A stretch of 64,000 nucleotides of DNA from Bacteroidia bacterium. GTDB taxonomy: Bacteria > Bacteroidota > Bacteroidia > M30B66. Every line of letters begins with the position of its first letter. Positions within the stretch are counted from its first letter, which is position 1. Below are positions 1-10,031 of the stretch, in pieces. The notes below the pieces were generated by a model. That model was not told the origin of the DNA and searched no databases. It saw only the letters and a list, made by a program, of their open reading frames with translations. The stretch covers positions 1 to 64,000 of the forward strand of contig JAIBAI010000010.1 of assembly GCA_019695235.1 (NCBI GenBank). The letters are read 5' to 3'. Both the position numbers and the translations under genes were made by a program.

Positions 1-3000
1 ACAGCACCCAGGTAACGCATACCTATTCGTACCTGCAATCAGATGCCATCAATGGCAATGAGAACCTGTATGTTGCGGGACGTTATGTGAACAATGTATG
101 GAGTCCGCAATTTGGAATTCCTTCATCTGTTAACCCAACGAGCAATACAATTACCATTGCAGGTGTTAATTACTTCAATGGTGATTACACCGCAGGTGAA
201 TCATCTGAATTTGATCAGTTATTGATTTTCTATAGTCGTAACGCTACTTCTGGTGGTAACTGGAATGACGCTAACTCATGGTCAACCGATCAGGCACTGC
301 AACATGCCGGTCCGGCAGCTGGAACAGCACCATCATTCAACTCGGTAGTTATTGCATCCGGCCATACGATTACGGCAACAGGCAATGGTTTGAATTCACC
401 GACTGCACAAATAAATGGAACATTGAACATTCAAAACTTCAATGGTCATAATTTTGGTACTGTAACCGGAACAGGTAAACTATATCTGACCCCGAATGGT
501 TCAAACCAATACACCTTCCCTGGTGGTAATTTTGCAGCATTTGTGAATGCCGGAGGCGGAACCGTTGAATACTACAATAATGGTGCCGCAGCATTACTGC
601 CTACGCAGGCTACCTATAACAATATCGCTTTCAGTGGCTCAGGAATCAAGAATCTTGCAAATACTGACCTTCTGATTAATGGAAACCTCGATATTCAGGC
701 AGGTGCTATGGTGAATGCATCGAACAAGAATGTGAACTTAAAAGGTAATTTTAACAACACTCCAGGTATCAGTGGATTCCAGCAAGGTACAGGCGTGTTA
801 AGCCTGAGTGGTGCGGCACAAAGCATCAGCGGGGCAACGCAATTCTACCGTCTGACCGTTAACGGTGCCGGGGTAAAAACCTTGAACACTTCTGTTGATG
901 TGAGCAACCAGTTAACCTTGACCACAGGAGTAATTTCAACCGGATTGAACCAGCTTAACATTCTGGTAAATGGAAGCGTTAGCGGAGGCTCTGCTGCAAG
1001 TTATGTAGCTGGGAATCTTAGAAAGTACATTGCCAGCGGAACCATTTCAAAATCCTTTGAAGTTGGTGACAATAGCAAGTATGCTCCGGTAACTGTTAGT
1101 TTCACAGGAACAACCAATAACCTTGGCAGTATTTTGGCCAGTACCAGCGCAGGCGATCACCCTGACATGGGTACCTCAACGCTTGATGGAAATAAATCAG
1201 TAAACAGGTATTGGTCATTGACCAACTTCGGTGTAGGCGGTTTCAGCTCCTACGGTGCTGTGTTTAACTTCAACGCAAGTGATGTGGATGCAGGTGCGAA
1301 TTATGCCAACTTCAAGTCGTCACGTTATGCCTCAGGTTCATGGAATGCTGCGACAGTGGGCGTGCGTAATGCTACTTCGACACAAGTATCAGGCTTAACT
1401 GCCTTTGGCGATTTCATCTTAGGTGAGGAGTATCTGGGCGGCCTGGTTTGGAATGGCAGTATCAGCAGCGACTGGAATATTGCCGGCAACTGGACTCCGA
1501 ACTTTGTACCTTCCGCAGGCGATGATATCACCATTGCAATGGGTACACATCAGCCTTCATTCCTTACCGGAACCGATGGAAACTGTCATAATATTATCTT
1601 TAATACCGGTACCAGTTTGAATATTCCGGTTGGTTTTACCTTAAATGTTACAGGAAACTGGACTGGTGCAAACACAGTAGTTTCAGGGCCTGGCAAGGTG
1701 AATTTCACTTCCGGAGGTGCTCAACATACCGGTAATACAACCTTCCAGGGGGTATTAAACGTAGCAGCAGGTGCAATACTCAGCACAGGTGATGGAATTA
1801 CCATGGCCAGCGGAGCAAACCTGATGCACGGCACTGGTACAATTGGGGCTGGCGGTAGCATTACAGGTCAGGTGAAGGTACAGCGCTTAGGTACCTATGG
1901 CAACAATTACAACTATTGGTCGTCACCTATTGCCAATGGTAATGTAAGTTCACTTGGACTTAACCGTTATCGTTACAATCCGGCATCTGCATCGGGTCCA
2001 GGTCTTACAGGACTTATCACAGGCTGGGTACCAAGCAATTCAGGTGCTATGACCGTAGGGCGTGGCTATATTGCTACCGCAAGTGGCCTGGCATCCTTTA
2101 CCGGAACTGCAAACAATGGCAACCTGAGTTATGGCCCGATGGTAATTGGTGCGCATACCAGTTCAAACCTTGTAGGGAATCCGTACCCAAGCAATATGAG
2201 TGCTGCCGCGTTTGTTGCAGCCAACCCACATATCAACGGAGGCGCAATCTACCTTTGGGATGATGATGGTTCTGTTGGTTCTGATTATGACTTTAACGAC
2301 TTCATTACCTGGAACGGCATGGGTCAGGTAGGTCCGAACTCAGGCACGCCATTCAATGGTAACATTGCAGTAGGCCAAGGGTTTTTCGTAAGCGTAAGCA
2401 ACACCAATCCTGTGACCTTCTCGAATGCCATGCGTACTGCCGGCTCAGCGAACTTCTTTGAAAGTAATTCAGTTGAAAGATTCTGGGTAAGTGTAAGTAC
2501 AGCGCAAGATGACTACAATGAGACCCTGATTGGTTTCAGACAAGATGCGAGCGACAGTGTTGACACGCAGTTTGATGCCTTGAAAATGCGTGCAAATCAA
2601 AACATTGCCATGTACTCGATGATTGGTGATGACCAGTATGTAATTCAGGCTTTGGCTACACTGACTACTGATAAAGTCATTCAGCTTGGAATTGACGCAG
2701 CAGTGAGTGGTCAGCAAACCTTTAGGTTGCAAAAATCTGACAACCTGAATGAAAGCATGCAGATTATTCTTGAGGATGTGAAAAAAGGTGTCTTCCAGAA
2801 CCTGCGCAGCAACCCGGTATATCAGTACCAGTTTGAGCCCACAACTGATAGCAAGCGCTTCAGACTGCATCTGAAACCAGGCGTTGAAATTCAGACTTCA
2901 ACTGAAAGCTGTGTGCAAAATGATGGTGCTATTACAATCAACAGTCCTTCATCAAGTACATGCAAGTTGGTGGTACGTAACCAGGCTGGTGAAGTAGTAA

Positions 3001-3659
3001 GTTCGAAAGAAAACTTCAGTGGGTTCATGAATATTGGTGGACTTGCTTCTGGTCTTTACACTGTTAAAATGGACAATGCTTTCGGTATGAACGTACAGCA
3101 GGTTGTTGAAATCAAAGGTGGTTCACCAGTGAAAGCAAGCATTTCGGTTTCAAAGCAAAAACTCGAAGCATCAAAAGAGTTTGCAGAGTTCAGTGCAACC
3201 ATCACAGGAGAGCATGCTGACATCACCTGGAATTTCGGAGACGGAGCTATCGTTACCGGAATAACCAATCCTGTTCACATGTATACAGAACCAGGCATTT
3301 ACACAGTAAGTCTGATTGTTTCGAACGCCAACTGTATGGACGTGAAAGAATTGCAGATAACCGTAACTGGTCAGACAACAGGAATTGCTACCTTAGAAGA
3401 ATCAGCCTTCTCTGTATATCCAAATCCAGTTACAACAGGAAGTACTATCGTACGATTAAACCTGAAAGAAAGAGAGGCTGCGCTAACACTGCACCTGATT
3501 GATGCTGCAGGAAGAATTGTGAAGAAAGAAACATTGAACAGGGTTGAGGGTCAAGTACAGGTTCAGCTTCAGGTAGGTGATCTGGCGAATGGAGTGTATC
3601 AGCTGCTGGTAAATGGAAAAACATTCAGTACTGCTTCGCGTATTACGCTGGCGAAATAA
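1..3659 (+). CDS. T9SS type A sorted surface protein (5' end outside window)
   Basis: The frame is open to the left edge (codons start at base 3), so the true N-terminus lies upstream; at least 1218 residues are encoded here. The protein is rich in Gly, Asn, Ser and Thr, and contains two similar Trp-rich modules (WNDANSW near base 265, SSDWNIAGNW near 1470) followed by beta-rich sequence with GNPYPSN and a YDFNDF segment, as in large secreted Bacteroidota proteins. A PKD-like domain (WNFGDG, about bases 3120-3365) precedes a type A sorting domain of about 85 residues starting at SVYPNP. The likely fate is T9SS export and surface attachment or release. No catalytic motif is visible, so adhesion or matrix function is inference. 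It ends just before a strong bidirectional terminator. Confidence 0.85.
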   Translation, partial: STQVTHTYSYLQSDAINGNENLYVAGRYVNNVWSPQFGIPSSVNPTSNTITIAGVNYFNGDYTAGESSEFDQLLIFYSRNATSGGNWNDANSWSTDQALQHAGPAAGTAPSFNSVVIASGHTITATGNGLNSPTAQINGTLNIQNFNGHNFGTVTGTGKLYLTPNGSNQYTFPGGNFAAFVNAGGGTVEYYNNGAAALLPTQATYNNIAFSGSGIKNLANTDLLINGNLDIQAGAMVNASNKNVNLKGNFNNTPGISGFQQGTGVLSLSGAAQSISGATQFYRLTVNGAGVKTLNTSVDVSNQLTLTTGVISTGLNQLNILVNGSVSGGSAASYVAGNLRKYIASGTISKSFEVGDNSKYAPVTVSFTGTTNNLGSILASTSAGDHPDMGTSTLDGNKSVNRYWSLTNFGVGGFSSYGAVFNFNASDVDAGANYANFKSSRYASGSWNAATVGVRNATSTQVSGLTAFGDFILGEEYLGGLVWNGSISSDWNIAGNWTPNFVPSAGDDITIAMGTHQPSFLTGTDGNCHNIIFNTGTSLNIPVGFTLNVTGNWTGANTVVSGPGKVNFTSGGAQHTGNTTFQGVLNVAAGAILSTGDGITMASGANLMHGTGTIGAGGSITGQVKVQRLGTYGNNYNYWSSPIANGNVSSLGLNRYRYNPASASGPGLTGLITGWVPSNSGAMTVGRGYIATASGLASFTGTANNGNLSYGPMVIGAHTSSNLVGNPYPSNMSAAAFVAANPHINGGAIYLWDDDGSVGSDYDFNDFITWNGMGQVGPNSGTPFNGNIAVGQGFFVSVSNTNPVTFSNAMRTAGSANFFESNSVERFWVSVSTAQDDYNETLIGFRQDASDSVDTQFDALKMRANQNIAMYSMIGDDQYVIQALATLTTDKVIQLGIDAAVSGQQTFRLQKSDNLNESMQIILEDVKKGVFQNLRSNPVYQYQFEPTTDSKRFRLHLKPGVEIQTSTESCVQNDGAITINSPSSSTCKLVVRNQAGEVVSSKENFSGFMNIGGLASGLYTVKMDNAFGMNVQQVVEIKGGSPVKASISVSKQKLEASKEFAEFSATITGEHADITWNFGDGAIVTGITNPVHMYTEPGIYTVSLIVSNANCMDVKELQITVTGQTTGIATLEESAFSVYPNPVTTGSTIVRLNLKEREAALTLHLIDAAGRIVKKETLNRVEGQVQVQLQVGDLANGVYQLLVNGKTFSTASRITLAK

Positions 3660-3682
3660 AAGATTTGATTGTCTTTCTTTTC

Positions 3683-3714
3683 AAAAAAGCCCGGCCGCTT
3701 GGCCGGGCTTTTTT
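3683..3714. terminator. Bidirectional intrinsic terminator
   Basis: An A6 run and the arm GCCCGGCC (3683-3696), a GCTT loop, and GGCCGGGC followed by T8 (3701-3716) make a near-perfect hairpin flanked by A and T runs. It lies between two converging genes and can serve both strands. Confidence 0.93.
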
Positions 3715-3742
3715 TTCACTATTAAGAGGTTATGCCTAAGGG

Positions 3743-6508
3743 TTATTCCTGCACCAGCAGGGTGGTACCTTTCAAGCCTTTTGGCGTAAGCATTTTAACG
3801 AAATAAACACCCGCTTTGGGTTCATGCAGCTTTACCAACCAGCCTTCGGCTGTTTTATCAACGCTTGCCATGACCGGTCGCCCTTGCAAATCAAATACCG
3901 CAGGGGGCTGATGTGTGCTTTGCTGTTGTATAGAAAATAAACCCCGACATGGGTTAGGGAACACTTTTAACTGAGGGGGGGCTGTATGTGATACGATTTG
4001 CATTGGAAGCACGGTTTGCCGGTACAGATTTAATGCCTGAATAGCTGACTGTGTAAGCTCTGTCAAGCTGGTACATGCATGAAATGCAAATGCTAACCTG
4101 AGTTCATCATTCGGGTTCAGCGAAAAGGGCCCTGCCGAAAGCAATGAAATTACATCACTGCCTGATGGAGCCATTCCTGCCTGGTCGCGCACCTGAGACA
4201 AGGCCTGGAATTTTTCGTCATTGGTAAACCCATCGGTTAAATCAATTCCACCGCTACCACCTGAAATATTATCGAAAGCATAACAATGTGCAGGCATGTC
4301 TGACAGTAACTGTACCGCTGTGTAGAGTGTATCAAGCGGAATCGTATGCACATAGGCCATCTTAAGACCCGGGCTATATGCTGCGCGATTGGCACCCGGT
4401 TCGCCTAAATCCCAATCGCAAAACATACCTGAATAGAATTGCGTTAAAGGTTCCGGGTTCTGATTACTTTGAGTGTATTCAGCAATAAAGAAGTTTTGAT
4501 GTTCAGGCAGCCTGCTTTCAATTACACGTTGTTGTACGGACAATTTAAGAAAGTCAGCTTCTGACTGAAAGCTACCATTGAACTCCTTGATATTTTCAGT
4601 TGAATTACTGCTTTTATGAAGGATGGTGAGAGGGTACCAATCATGCTGGTCATCGGCGGCACCACGCATATTGTCGGCCACTCCTTTACCGGCAGCACCA
4701 CTCATCAGGCCTCCTTCGGCGAGCAATTGCATTTGTCCGGTTCTTTTAAACCCATTGGCTTTGATATAGTTATAGCCGGTAGGTGCTACAGTACCGTCAG
4801 AGCCAAAAGAAGCTTGTAAAGCGAGGGTTCGCACATTAATAAAATCAGCATGTACGACCAATTGAATGAATTGATTTCGCACCTGCCCATCTGCATTAAT
4901 TGTTAGCTTCAATACAACCTGTTCGTTGACTCCGGCGGTGGAGTTTACCGCAATTAAAAAGGGTGCTGTATCAATTTGAACCGAAGCAAGAGTTGCCATC
5001 GGGCCCATCGTTTTTTGTGGATTGATAATCTGTACAGCATTACTTTCTGTACCTAAGCTGAGTTGAACCTGCTGTGCCCCGGCAAGATAATTAACAAGCA
5101 AACCCGAAAGGCTTAAGGTGTCGCCCGGAAGAAAAAGCCCAGTACCCGTATCATTAACCTGAATTTCCTGTAGCCTTACCGCTGGCACGCCCCCCAGGGT
5201 AAGAGCGCGGAGCATGTTCAGCCGGCCTGCACCCATTTTCTCCTTCCAGGCTTCATTTTGCGGAAGTGTATCAATCCGGTCAGCGCTTATCAGTAGCTGT
5301 TCCATCAGTTGCCGGCTGTTCCAATCAGGAAACGCTGCTTTAACCAAAGCTGCTGCACCCGCAACGATAGGTGCTGACATACTTGTTCCTCCACTTTTAA
5401 CATACGTACCATTTGCCCATGTTGACAGTACATAATCGCCCGGTGCTACCAGACCGATATTGTAGCCATAGTTTGAAAATTCAGGTTTCATATCACGCAT
5501 ATCACTTGAACCCACCGACAGTGCATAAGGATAAGCTGCGGGATAAAACAAGCGTTCTTCGTTTTTATTTCCAGCACCACAAATAACCAGTGCATTCTTA
5601 TTTACCACTGCATACCGTATCAGCTCCTGATTAATTTCACTGTATTGGTTGCCTCCCCACGAGCAGTTGATTACATGGCAACCATGTTCAGCGGCATAAA
5701 TAAGCCCCTCATAAGCCCCTGTGAGAATACCTTGTGCATCAGCAATTTTCACTGGCAGGTATTGTGTTTTAAATCCTGTTCCGGATATGCCCAACAAGTT
5801 ATCTGTAACCGCACAACACAATCCGGTTACATGAATACCGTGGTATGACAATTCAACTGAGGGGTCATTGTCATTTGAACCTGTATCCCAGCCCATAAAA
5901 TTGTCGGTAAAACCATCCTGGTCGTCATCCATACCGTTTACCGGGTCAGCCCAATTTCGCCTGATATTGGTATGAAGGTCAGGGTGCATGGGTTCATGGC
6001 CGGTATCGGTGACACCAATTAAAATACTTGTATCACCTTTTTGGATATCCCATGCTGCAAATGCCTTAATGCGTGAAAGTGCATACTGCGCACTTATGCT
6101 ATCGTCATTAGGTATATAGCAAGGTTCAGGTACAAAATGAGGTTCTGCAAACTGAATCCACTTGAGTTTTTCAAGGCGACTTACTGCCTGTTCAGGTGAG
6201 ATATCTTCTTTGATTTTGATAGTGTAAAGCTGGCTTATGTCGGCCATACGCTCTCCTTGTGGCGAATAAGGTTTTGATGGTTTTACTGCAGTGGGGAAGC
6301 GTTTCCGGATAGATAAAAAGCCCAATCCATGCAGTACATTCTCGAGTTGCCTGGATTTTACACTATCAAATTCAGTATTTTCAACGAGCATTATATGCAC
6401 TTTACCCGCCAAAAATGGGTCGCTGTACTTTAGACTACGATAGATTTTCTGTGTATGCCCGAGCACAGAAACAAGCAGTAAACACAAGCAAGGGAGCCAA
6501 CTCTTCAT
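3743..6508 (-). CDS. Subtilisin-like (S8) serine protease with T9SS type A sorting domain
   Basis: A secreted serine endopeptidase of 921 residues. An N-terminal signal peptide (MKSWLPCLCLLLVSVLG) is followed by a propeptide-like region to about residue 140. The S8 catalytic domain follows: Asp168 in VTDTG, His223 in YHGIHVTG, the oxyanion Asn314 in GAGNKN, and Ser376 in GGTSMSAP. All four are present, so it should be active. An Asp-rich segment MDDDQDG (about 193-199) looks like a calcium loop. A long beta-rich region leads to a type A sorting domain with FPNP near residue 840, which implies export by the type IX system. It converges on the preceding gene across a shared terminator. Roles in nutrient scavenging or processing of surface proteins are family-based inference. 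Confidence 0.93.
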   Translation of the reverse strand: MKSWLPCLCLLLVSVLGHTQKIYRSLKYSDPFLAGKVHIMLVENTEFDSVKSRQLENVLHGLGFLSIRKRFPTAVKPSKPYSPQGERMADISQLYTIKIKEDISPEQAVSRLEKLKWIQFAEPHFVPEPCYIPNDDSISAQYALSRIKAFAAWDIQKGDTSILIGVTDTGHEPMHPDLHTNIRRNWADPVNGMDDDQDGFTDNFMGWDTGSNDNDPSVELSYHGIHVTGLCCAVTDNLLGISGTGFKTQYLPVKIADAQGILTGAYEGLIYAAEHGCHVINCSWGGNQYSEINQELIRYAVVNKNALVICGAGNKNEERLFYPAAYPYALSVGSSDMRDMKPEFSNYGYNIGLVAPGDYVLSTWANGTYVKSGGTSMSAPIVAGAAALVKAAFPDWNSRQLMEQLLISADRIDTLPQNEAWKEKMGAGRLNMLRALTLGGVPAVRLQEIQVNDTGTGLFLPGDTLSLSGLLVNYLAGAQQVQLSLGTESNAVQIINPQKTMGPMATLASVQIDTAPFLIAVNSTAGVNEQVVLKLTINADGQVRNQFIQLVVHADFINVRTLALQASFGSDGTVAPTGYNYIKANGFKRTGQMQLLAEGGLMSGAAGKGVADNMRGAADDQHDWYPLTILHKSSNSTENIKEFNGSFQSEADFLKLSVQQRVIESRLPEHQNFFIAEYTQSNQNPEPLTQFYSGMFCDWDLGEPGANRAAYSPGLKMAYVHTIPLDTLYTAVQLLSDMPAHCYAFDNISGGSGGIDLTDGFTNDEKFQALSQVRDQAGMAPSGSDVISLLSAGPFSLNPNDELRLAFAFHACTSLTELTQSAIQALNLYRQTVLPMQIVSHTAPPQLKVFPNPCRGLFSIQQQSTHQPPAVFDLQGRPVMASVDKTAEGWLVKLHEPKAGVYFVKMLTPKGLKGTTLLVQE

Positions 6509-6607
6509 TTGGGAAAAGTAATGTTTTTGCTTGTGCTTTGCTCTTTGTCAATAGATTTTATGACTTTTCTCATATATGTGCAAGCTATCTTGTATTAATA
6601 TTGCATT

Positions 6608-7045
6608 GTGAAAAATCCGGCAAAAGGCCTAAAGTTTCTTAGAACATTGCGAGCAAATATGCAGCGTTCTGGCTTATGGTTGGCGGCAATCATCTTTCCG
6701 GCAATTTTACTGATGCCTTCACTGGTTAATATTTATGTAATTACCGATTTTCAATTACATCAGGAGTTTATTGCTCAAAATCTCTGTGTTAACAAAGAAA
6801 AGAAAGACTCCGACTGCCACGGAACCTGCTATCTGAAGAAGAAGCTGAAAGAATCAAATTCACAGGAAGCAGAAATTCCGAAAGAAAAAATAAGAGAAGA
6901 GATGGGTAGCAAGTATACTGTATCTCTTTCAGGGTTGAAGGCATTTATTCAACCGCAATGCACTTGTGTGCATTTTTCACCGGATGAAGAACTGCAAACT
7001 TCTCCTCTTCCGGCATTATTCAGGCCACCAAATCAGGCGGTATAA
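6608..7045 (+). CDS. Small membrane-anchored Cys-rich protein (CVNK/CYL type)
   Basis: The reading begins with GTG at 6608 (145 residues); an ATG at 6659 gives 128 residues and starts closer to the hydrophobic segment, so the start is uncertain. One transmembrane helix (about residues 22-45) precedes a charged periplasmic part with C60-VNK, C70-HGTC74-YL and a late CTCVH motif (C118, C120, H122). Short proteins with a CVNK...C.G.CYL signature are familiar in Bacteroidota near metal genes, but their role is not established. Five Cys and nearby His suggest binding of a soft metal such as copper. It opens a cassette with a Met/His-rich lipoprotein and a TonB receptor. The function is inferred from composition and context only. 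Confidence 0.75.
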   Translation: MKNPAKGLKFLRTLRANMQRSGLWLAAIIFPAILLMPSLVNIYVITDFQLHQEFIAQNLCVNKEKKDSDCHGTCYLKKKLKESNSQEAEIPKEKIREEMGSKYTVSLSGLKAFIQPQCTCVHFSPDEELQTSPLPALFRPPNQAV

Positions 7046-7146
7046 GATTGCTGTACATTTCTTTCAGGGTGCGCTAAGCCCCTGTACAATCCTCATTTTT
7101 TTTAATTATCCGGCAGGACTTTGGCTCTGCCTTACACAATATTTTT

Positions 7147-7977
7147 ATGAAAACGTTTTTTTCAACATTTATCATTGCTTTTTCACTTCTTGCATTAAAT
7201 GCATGTGTCAAAGAATCCGAAAACGAGAATCCCCTACCTCAGGTTAATCCGCTAGCCGGCCTACTGAAAATCGGAGAGGCAAATATTACCGGTTCCGGGG
7301 CCAGGGCTGTTGTATATGCAAATGACAGTTTAACAAGCGGCTATAATGAGCTTTTTGTACAGCTCTTTGATACCGCCACTGGTGCTCAATTGAAGAATGG
7401 CCATTTTACCATTACCCCTATGATGGATATGGGCGCGATGAAGCACAGCTCTCCGGTAGAGAATAGCGACAATGCAACACCGCTGAATGGTATTTTTAAA
7501 ACCATCGTTGTGTTTTCAATGCCCGGAGATGCAAGTCAGTGGTCTTTGAATATGCACCTGCACAATCATGCCAATAACAAAGAAGGTGATGGTCAGTTGC
7601 CTATTGCGGTGCGTGCAAGCAGTCCTTCAAGAATAATTAATACCCTGATGGCCAATGATGGAGACACCAAGGTACTGATATCATGGGCACAGCCTGTAAA
7701 ACCTAAGACAGGCAGTAACGACTTTGAGTTGCTGGTGCACAAAAAAGAAAGCATGATGAGTTATCCGGCGGTTGAAGATTATACTTTTGAAATAGAGCCC
7801 TATATGCCTTCGATGGGACATGGCTCACCAAATAATGTAAACCCTGTGCATATTGAGAAAGGCCATTACCGTGGCAAGGTGAATTTCACTATGACCGGTG
7901 AATGGCAGATTAAACTCAAGGTATATAAAAACGGTGTTTTGTTGCGTGATGATTTGATGTTTGAAACAAGGTTCTGA
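7147..7977 (+). CDS. Met/His-rich lipoprotein, YtkA-like
   Basis: This protein has 276 residues and a lipoprotein signal peptide ending in LALNAC (Cys20). The mature part appears to hold two related beta-sandwich domains (about 35-155 and 160-276) that resemble YtkA-like or FixH-type domains, including a closing GEWQIKLKV strand. Metal-ligand clusters are conspicuous: MMDMGAMKHSS, NMHLHNHAN and MPSMGHGS. Such clusters are typical of periplasmic or surface copper proteins. The stop codon lies one base before the preferred start of the TonB receptor gene, so the two are almost certainly co-translated. It may hand metal to or from the receptor. The domain assignment is from memory and would need a profile search. 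Confidence 0.8.
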   Translation: MKTFFSTFIIAFSLLALNACVKESENENPLPQVNPLAGLLKIGEANITGSGARAVVYANDSLTSGYNELFVQLFDTATGAQLKNGHFTITPMMDMGAMKHSSPVENSDNATPLNGIFKTIVVFSMPGDASQWSLNMHLHNHANNKEGDGQLPIAVRASSPSRIINTLMANDGDTKVLISWAQPVKPKTGSNDFELLVHKKESMMSYPAVEDYTFEIEPYMPSMGHGSPNNVNPVHIEKGHYRGKVNFTMTGEWQIKLKVYKNGVLLRDDLMFETRF

Positions 7978-7978
7978 A

Positions 7979-9976
7979 ATGCGCCTGCTGCTTATACTTA
8001 GTGGTATTATTGTTTTTTTGCCGCAGCTGACAGCGCAGCAGTTGGGCGATACTGCGCTACGCACCGTTTCATTACAAGAGGTTTGTATTTATGATGGTGC
8101 TGATTCAAGCAATATCGCATTTAACTTTTACCAATCAGGCAAGTTGGCAGGTACTGAAGAGTTGCTCTCCCGGATGTCAGGCGTAAGCCTGATCCGGCGG
8201 GGCGCTTTCGGTATGGAGCCGGTATTGCGCAATTATTCAGGCGGGCAGATAAACACTACCATTGACGGGATGAAGATTTATGGTGCCTGCACCGATCGCA
8301 TGGACCCTGTTTCAATTTATATTGAACCGGTTAACCTTCATTCGATTCAGGCGGGGCATGGCGTAGGTGCTGGCTCGATGGGAAGCACCATTGGGGGGCA
8401 AATCAATTTTCAAATCCAGGAGCCAGATACTTCTTGTCACAACAAGGTTTCAGGCAATTTATCGCAATCATTTGCAACAAACAACAGTGCTATTCAATCA
8501 GCAGGATGGTTACAAGCCTCAGGCCGGAAGATTTCTGCAAGACTTGCTGGTGCTTACCGGAAAGCCGGAAATTATCATGCGGCTGAAAATGTTGAAATAC
8601 CCTGGTCGGGTTATGAGAAAGCGAATGTTTCAACAGTTGTGTTGGCTCAACTCAGCAGTAGTCACCGACTTCGTTTCGATGTAATTTACGACATAGGCAA
8701 AAACATTGGTTTTCCTGCCTTACCAATGGATGTAGGAAGAGCATCGGCACTGATCGGCTCAATAAGTCATCATTATGTTAATGACAAAAGCAAGTTGCAA
8801 TCAATCAACAGCCGCCTATACGGCAACCACATAAAGCATGCCATGGATGATACGCACAGGGATTCTGTTGCGATGCACATGGACATGCCGGGCTGGAGCA
8901 CCACTTGGGGTTATTATTCAGAAATGAAATTCAGCAAAGGCTTCCAAATAAGGATAGATGGTCACCGTGTGACGACCCTTGCAGACATGACAATGTATCC
9001 GAAAAACGCTCCCATCATGTACGTGCAGACACTTCCTGAGAACCGTATTTTCAATACAGGTATTTCTGGTTCGAAGGAAATAAGGCTTGCAAGGCGACAG
9101 ATTATCCGTTTGAGCACCCGCGTAGATTATTACCGGATTCATGCCGTTCAGGGGCCTGGTGTTGCCCAGTGGGAAGTGTTCGGGCAAGATATTACCACAA
9201 AACGGCAAAATGTTTTAAAAAATCTGGGGGTTTCGTGGGAGAAGCGTTTTTCTGGAGCTTGGTTTAGTCGTGTAAGTGCCGGATATGGAGAGCGGATTCC
9301 AACGGCTGCTGAATTGTTTGGTTATTATCTTTTCAACCGTCAGGACCAGTCGGATTACATAGGCAACTACCAACTAAAGCCTGAATCATCATGGCAATTA
9401 GAATGGCTAGGTAGAAAAGACTGGCAGAAGGGGCTGATGCAGCTCAATTTATTTGCGCACCACGTTCAGCACCTTATTTATGCCACAAAGGTTGTTAATG
9501 CAGGACCTGCCACGCCCGGTGCATTGGGCTTGAAGAGCTATTCGAACATTCCATTTGCCTGGAACATTGGATTTGAGTTTACAGGGAAGTACCACCTGAC
9601 ACCATTTGCTGATTATTTGGGTACAGTAAAATATTTATTTACCAAGGCCAATAATGGAGAGCCCCTCCCACTGGTTGCTCCTTTGAAGTTACAACAAGCT
9701 GTTGTTGTACGATTTTCAGGATTTTTCGTGCAGGCTGAGCATGATTTTGCGGCGAGTCAGAACAGGGTAAATGTTGATTATGGTGACCGACGGACGGCAG
9801 CATTTAATTTATTCAACATCCGGCTGGCGAAGAACTTCAGCATTCAAAAAACCATTTTACAGTTGAGTGTAGCATGCGAAAACATTATGGATTTAGGTTA
9901 TCGTGAGCACCTTGACATTGGGGCTATTCCGCGTCCGGGGCGTAATTTTTCGTTTAACCTGAGTTACCGTTTTTAA
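7979..9976 (+). CDS. TonB-dependent outer-membrane receptor, probable copper receptor
   Basis: This is a 665-residue receptor. I choose ATG 7979, one base after the upstream stop, because it gives a clean signal peptide ending LTAQQ; a TTG start at 7961 would add six residues. The plug domain carries GACTDRMDPVS and GSTIGGQINF, which recall OprC-type copper receptors. Barrel strands follow and the protein ends in the aromatic motif NLSYRF. An extracellular-loop stretch is rich in Met and His (AMHMDMPGW, ADMTMYPKNAPIMY), a common soft-metal ligand pattern. There is no large N-terminal carboxypeptidase-like domain, so this is not a SusC-type glycan receptor. Together with the two preceding genes it forms a likely metal-acquisition operon powered by an ExbBD-TonB system. 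Confidence 0.85.
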   Translation: MRLLLILSGIIVFLPQLTAQQLGDTALRTVSLQEVCIYDGADSSNIAFNFYQSGKLAGTEELLSRMSGVSLIRRGAFGMEPVLRNYSGGQINTTIDGMKIYGACTDRMDPVSIYIEPVNLHSIQAGHGVGAGSMGSTIGGQINFQIQEPDTSCHNKVSGNLSQSFATNNSAIQSAGWLQASGRKISARLAGAYRKAGNYHAAENVEIPWSGYEKANVSTVVLAQLSSSHRLRFDVIYDIGKNIGFPALPMDVGRASALIGSISHHYVNDKSKLQSINSRLYGNHIKHAMDDTHRDSVAMHMDMPGWSTTWGYYSEMKFSKGFQIRIDGHRVTTLADMTMYPKNAPIMYVQTLPENRIFNTGISGSKEIRLARRQIIRLSTRVDYYRIHAVQGPGVAQWEVFGQDITTKRQNVLKNLGVSWEKRFSGAWFSRVSAGYGERIPTAAELFGYYLFNRQDQSDYIGNYQLKPESSWQLEWLGRKDWQKGLMQLNLFAHHVQHLIYATKVVNAGPATPGALGLKSYSNIPFAWNIGFEFTGKYHLTPFADYLGTVKYLFTKANNGEPLPLVAPLKLQQAVVVRFSGFFVQAEHDFAASQNRVNVDYGDRRTAAFNLFNIRLAKNFSIQKTILQLSVACENIMDLGYREHLDIGAIPRPGRNFSFNLSYRF

Positions 9977-9993
9977 GCGAAGTGCAAAGGTTG

Positions 9994-10024
9994 TTTGAAT
10001 AGCCGGGGCGCTATGGTATATTTG
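9994..10024 (+). promoter_or_regulatory. Bacteroidota-type promoter before the BatA gene
   Basis: TTTG at 9994-9997 and TATATTTG at 10017-10024 are separated by 19 bases, matching the -33/-7 promoter (TTTG, TAnnTTTG) of Bacteroidota housekeeping sigma factors. The start codon is at 10032, so the transcript would have a very short leader. Confidence 0.6.
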
Positions 10025-10031
10025 CCGGCTG

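Noticed and set aside
6966-7247. A 93-codon plus-strand frame crossing from the Cys-rich protein gene to the lipoprotein gene
   Set aside because: It overlaps the ends of two convincing genes in another frame and has no domain features.
7961-7978. TTG start for the TonB receptor
   Set aside because: It would add six charged residues before the signal peptide and overlap the upstream gene by 17 bases; ATG 7979 fits better.
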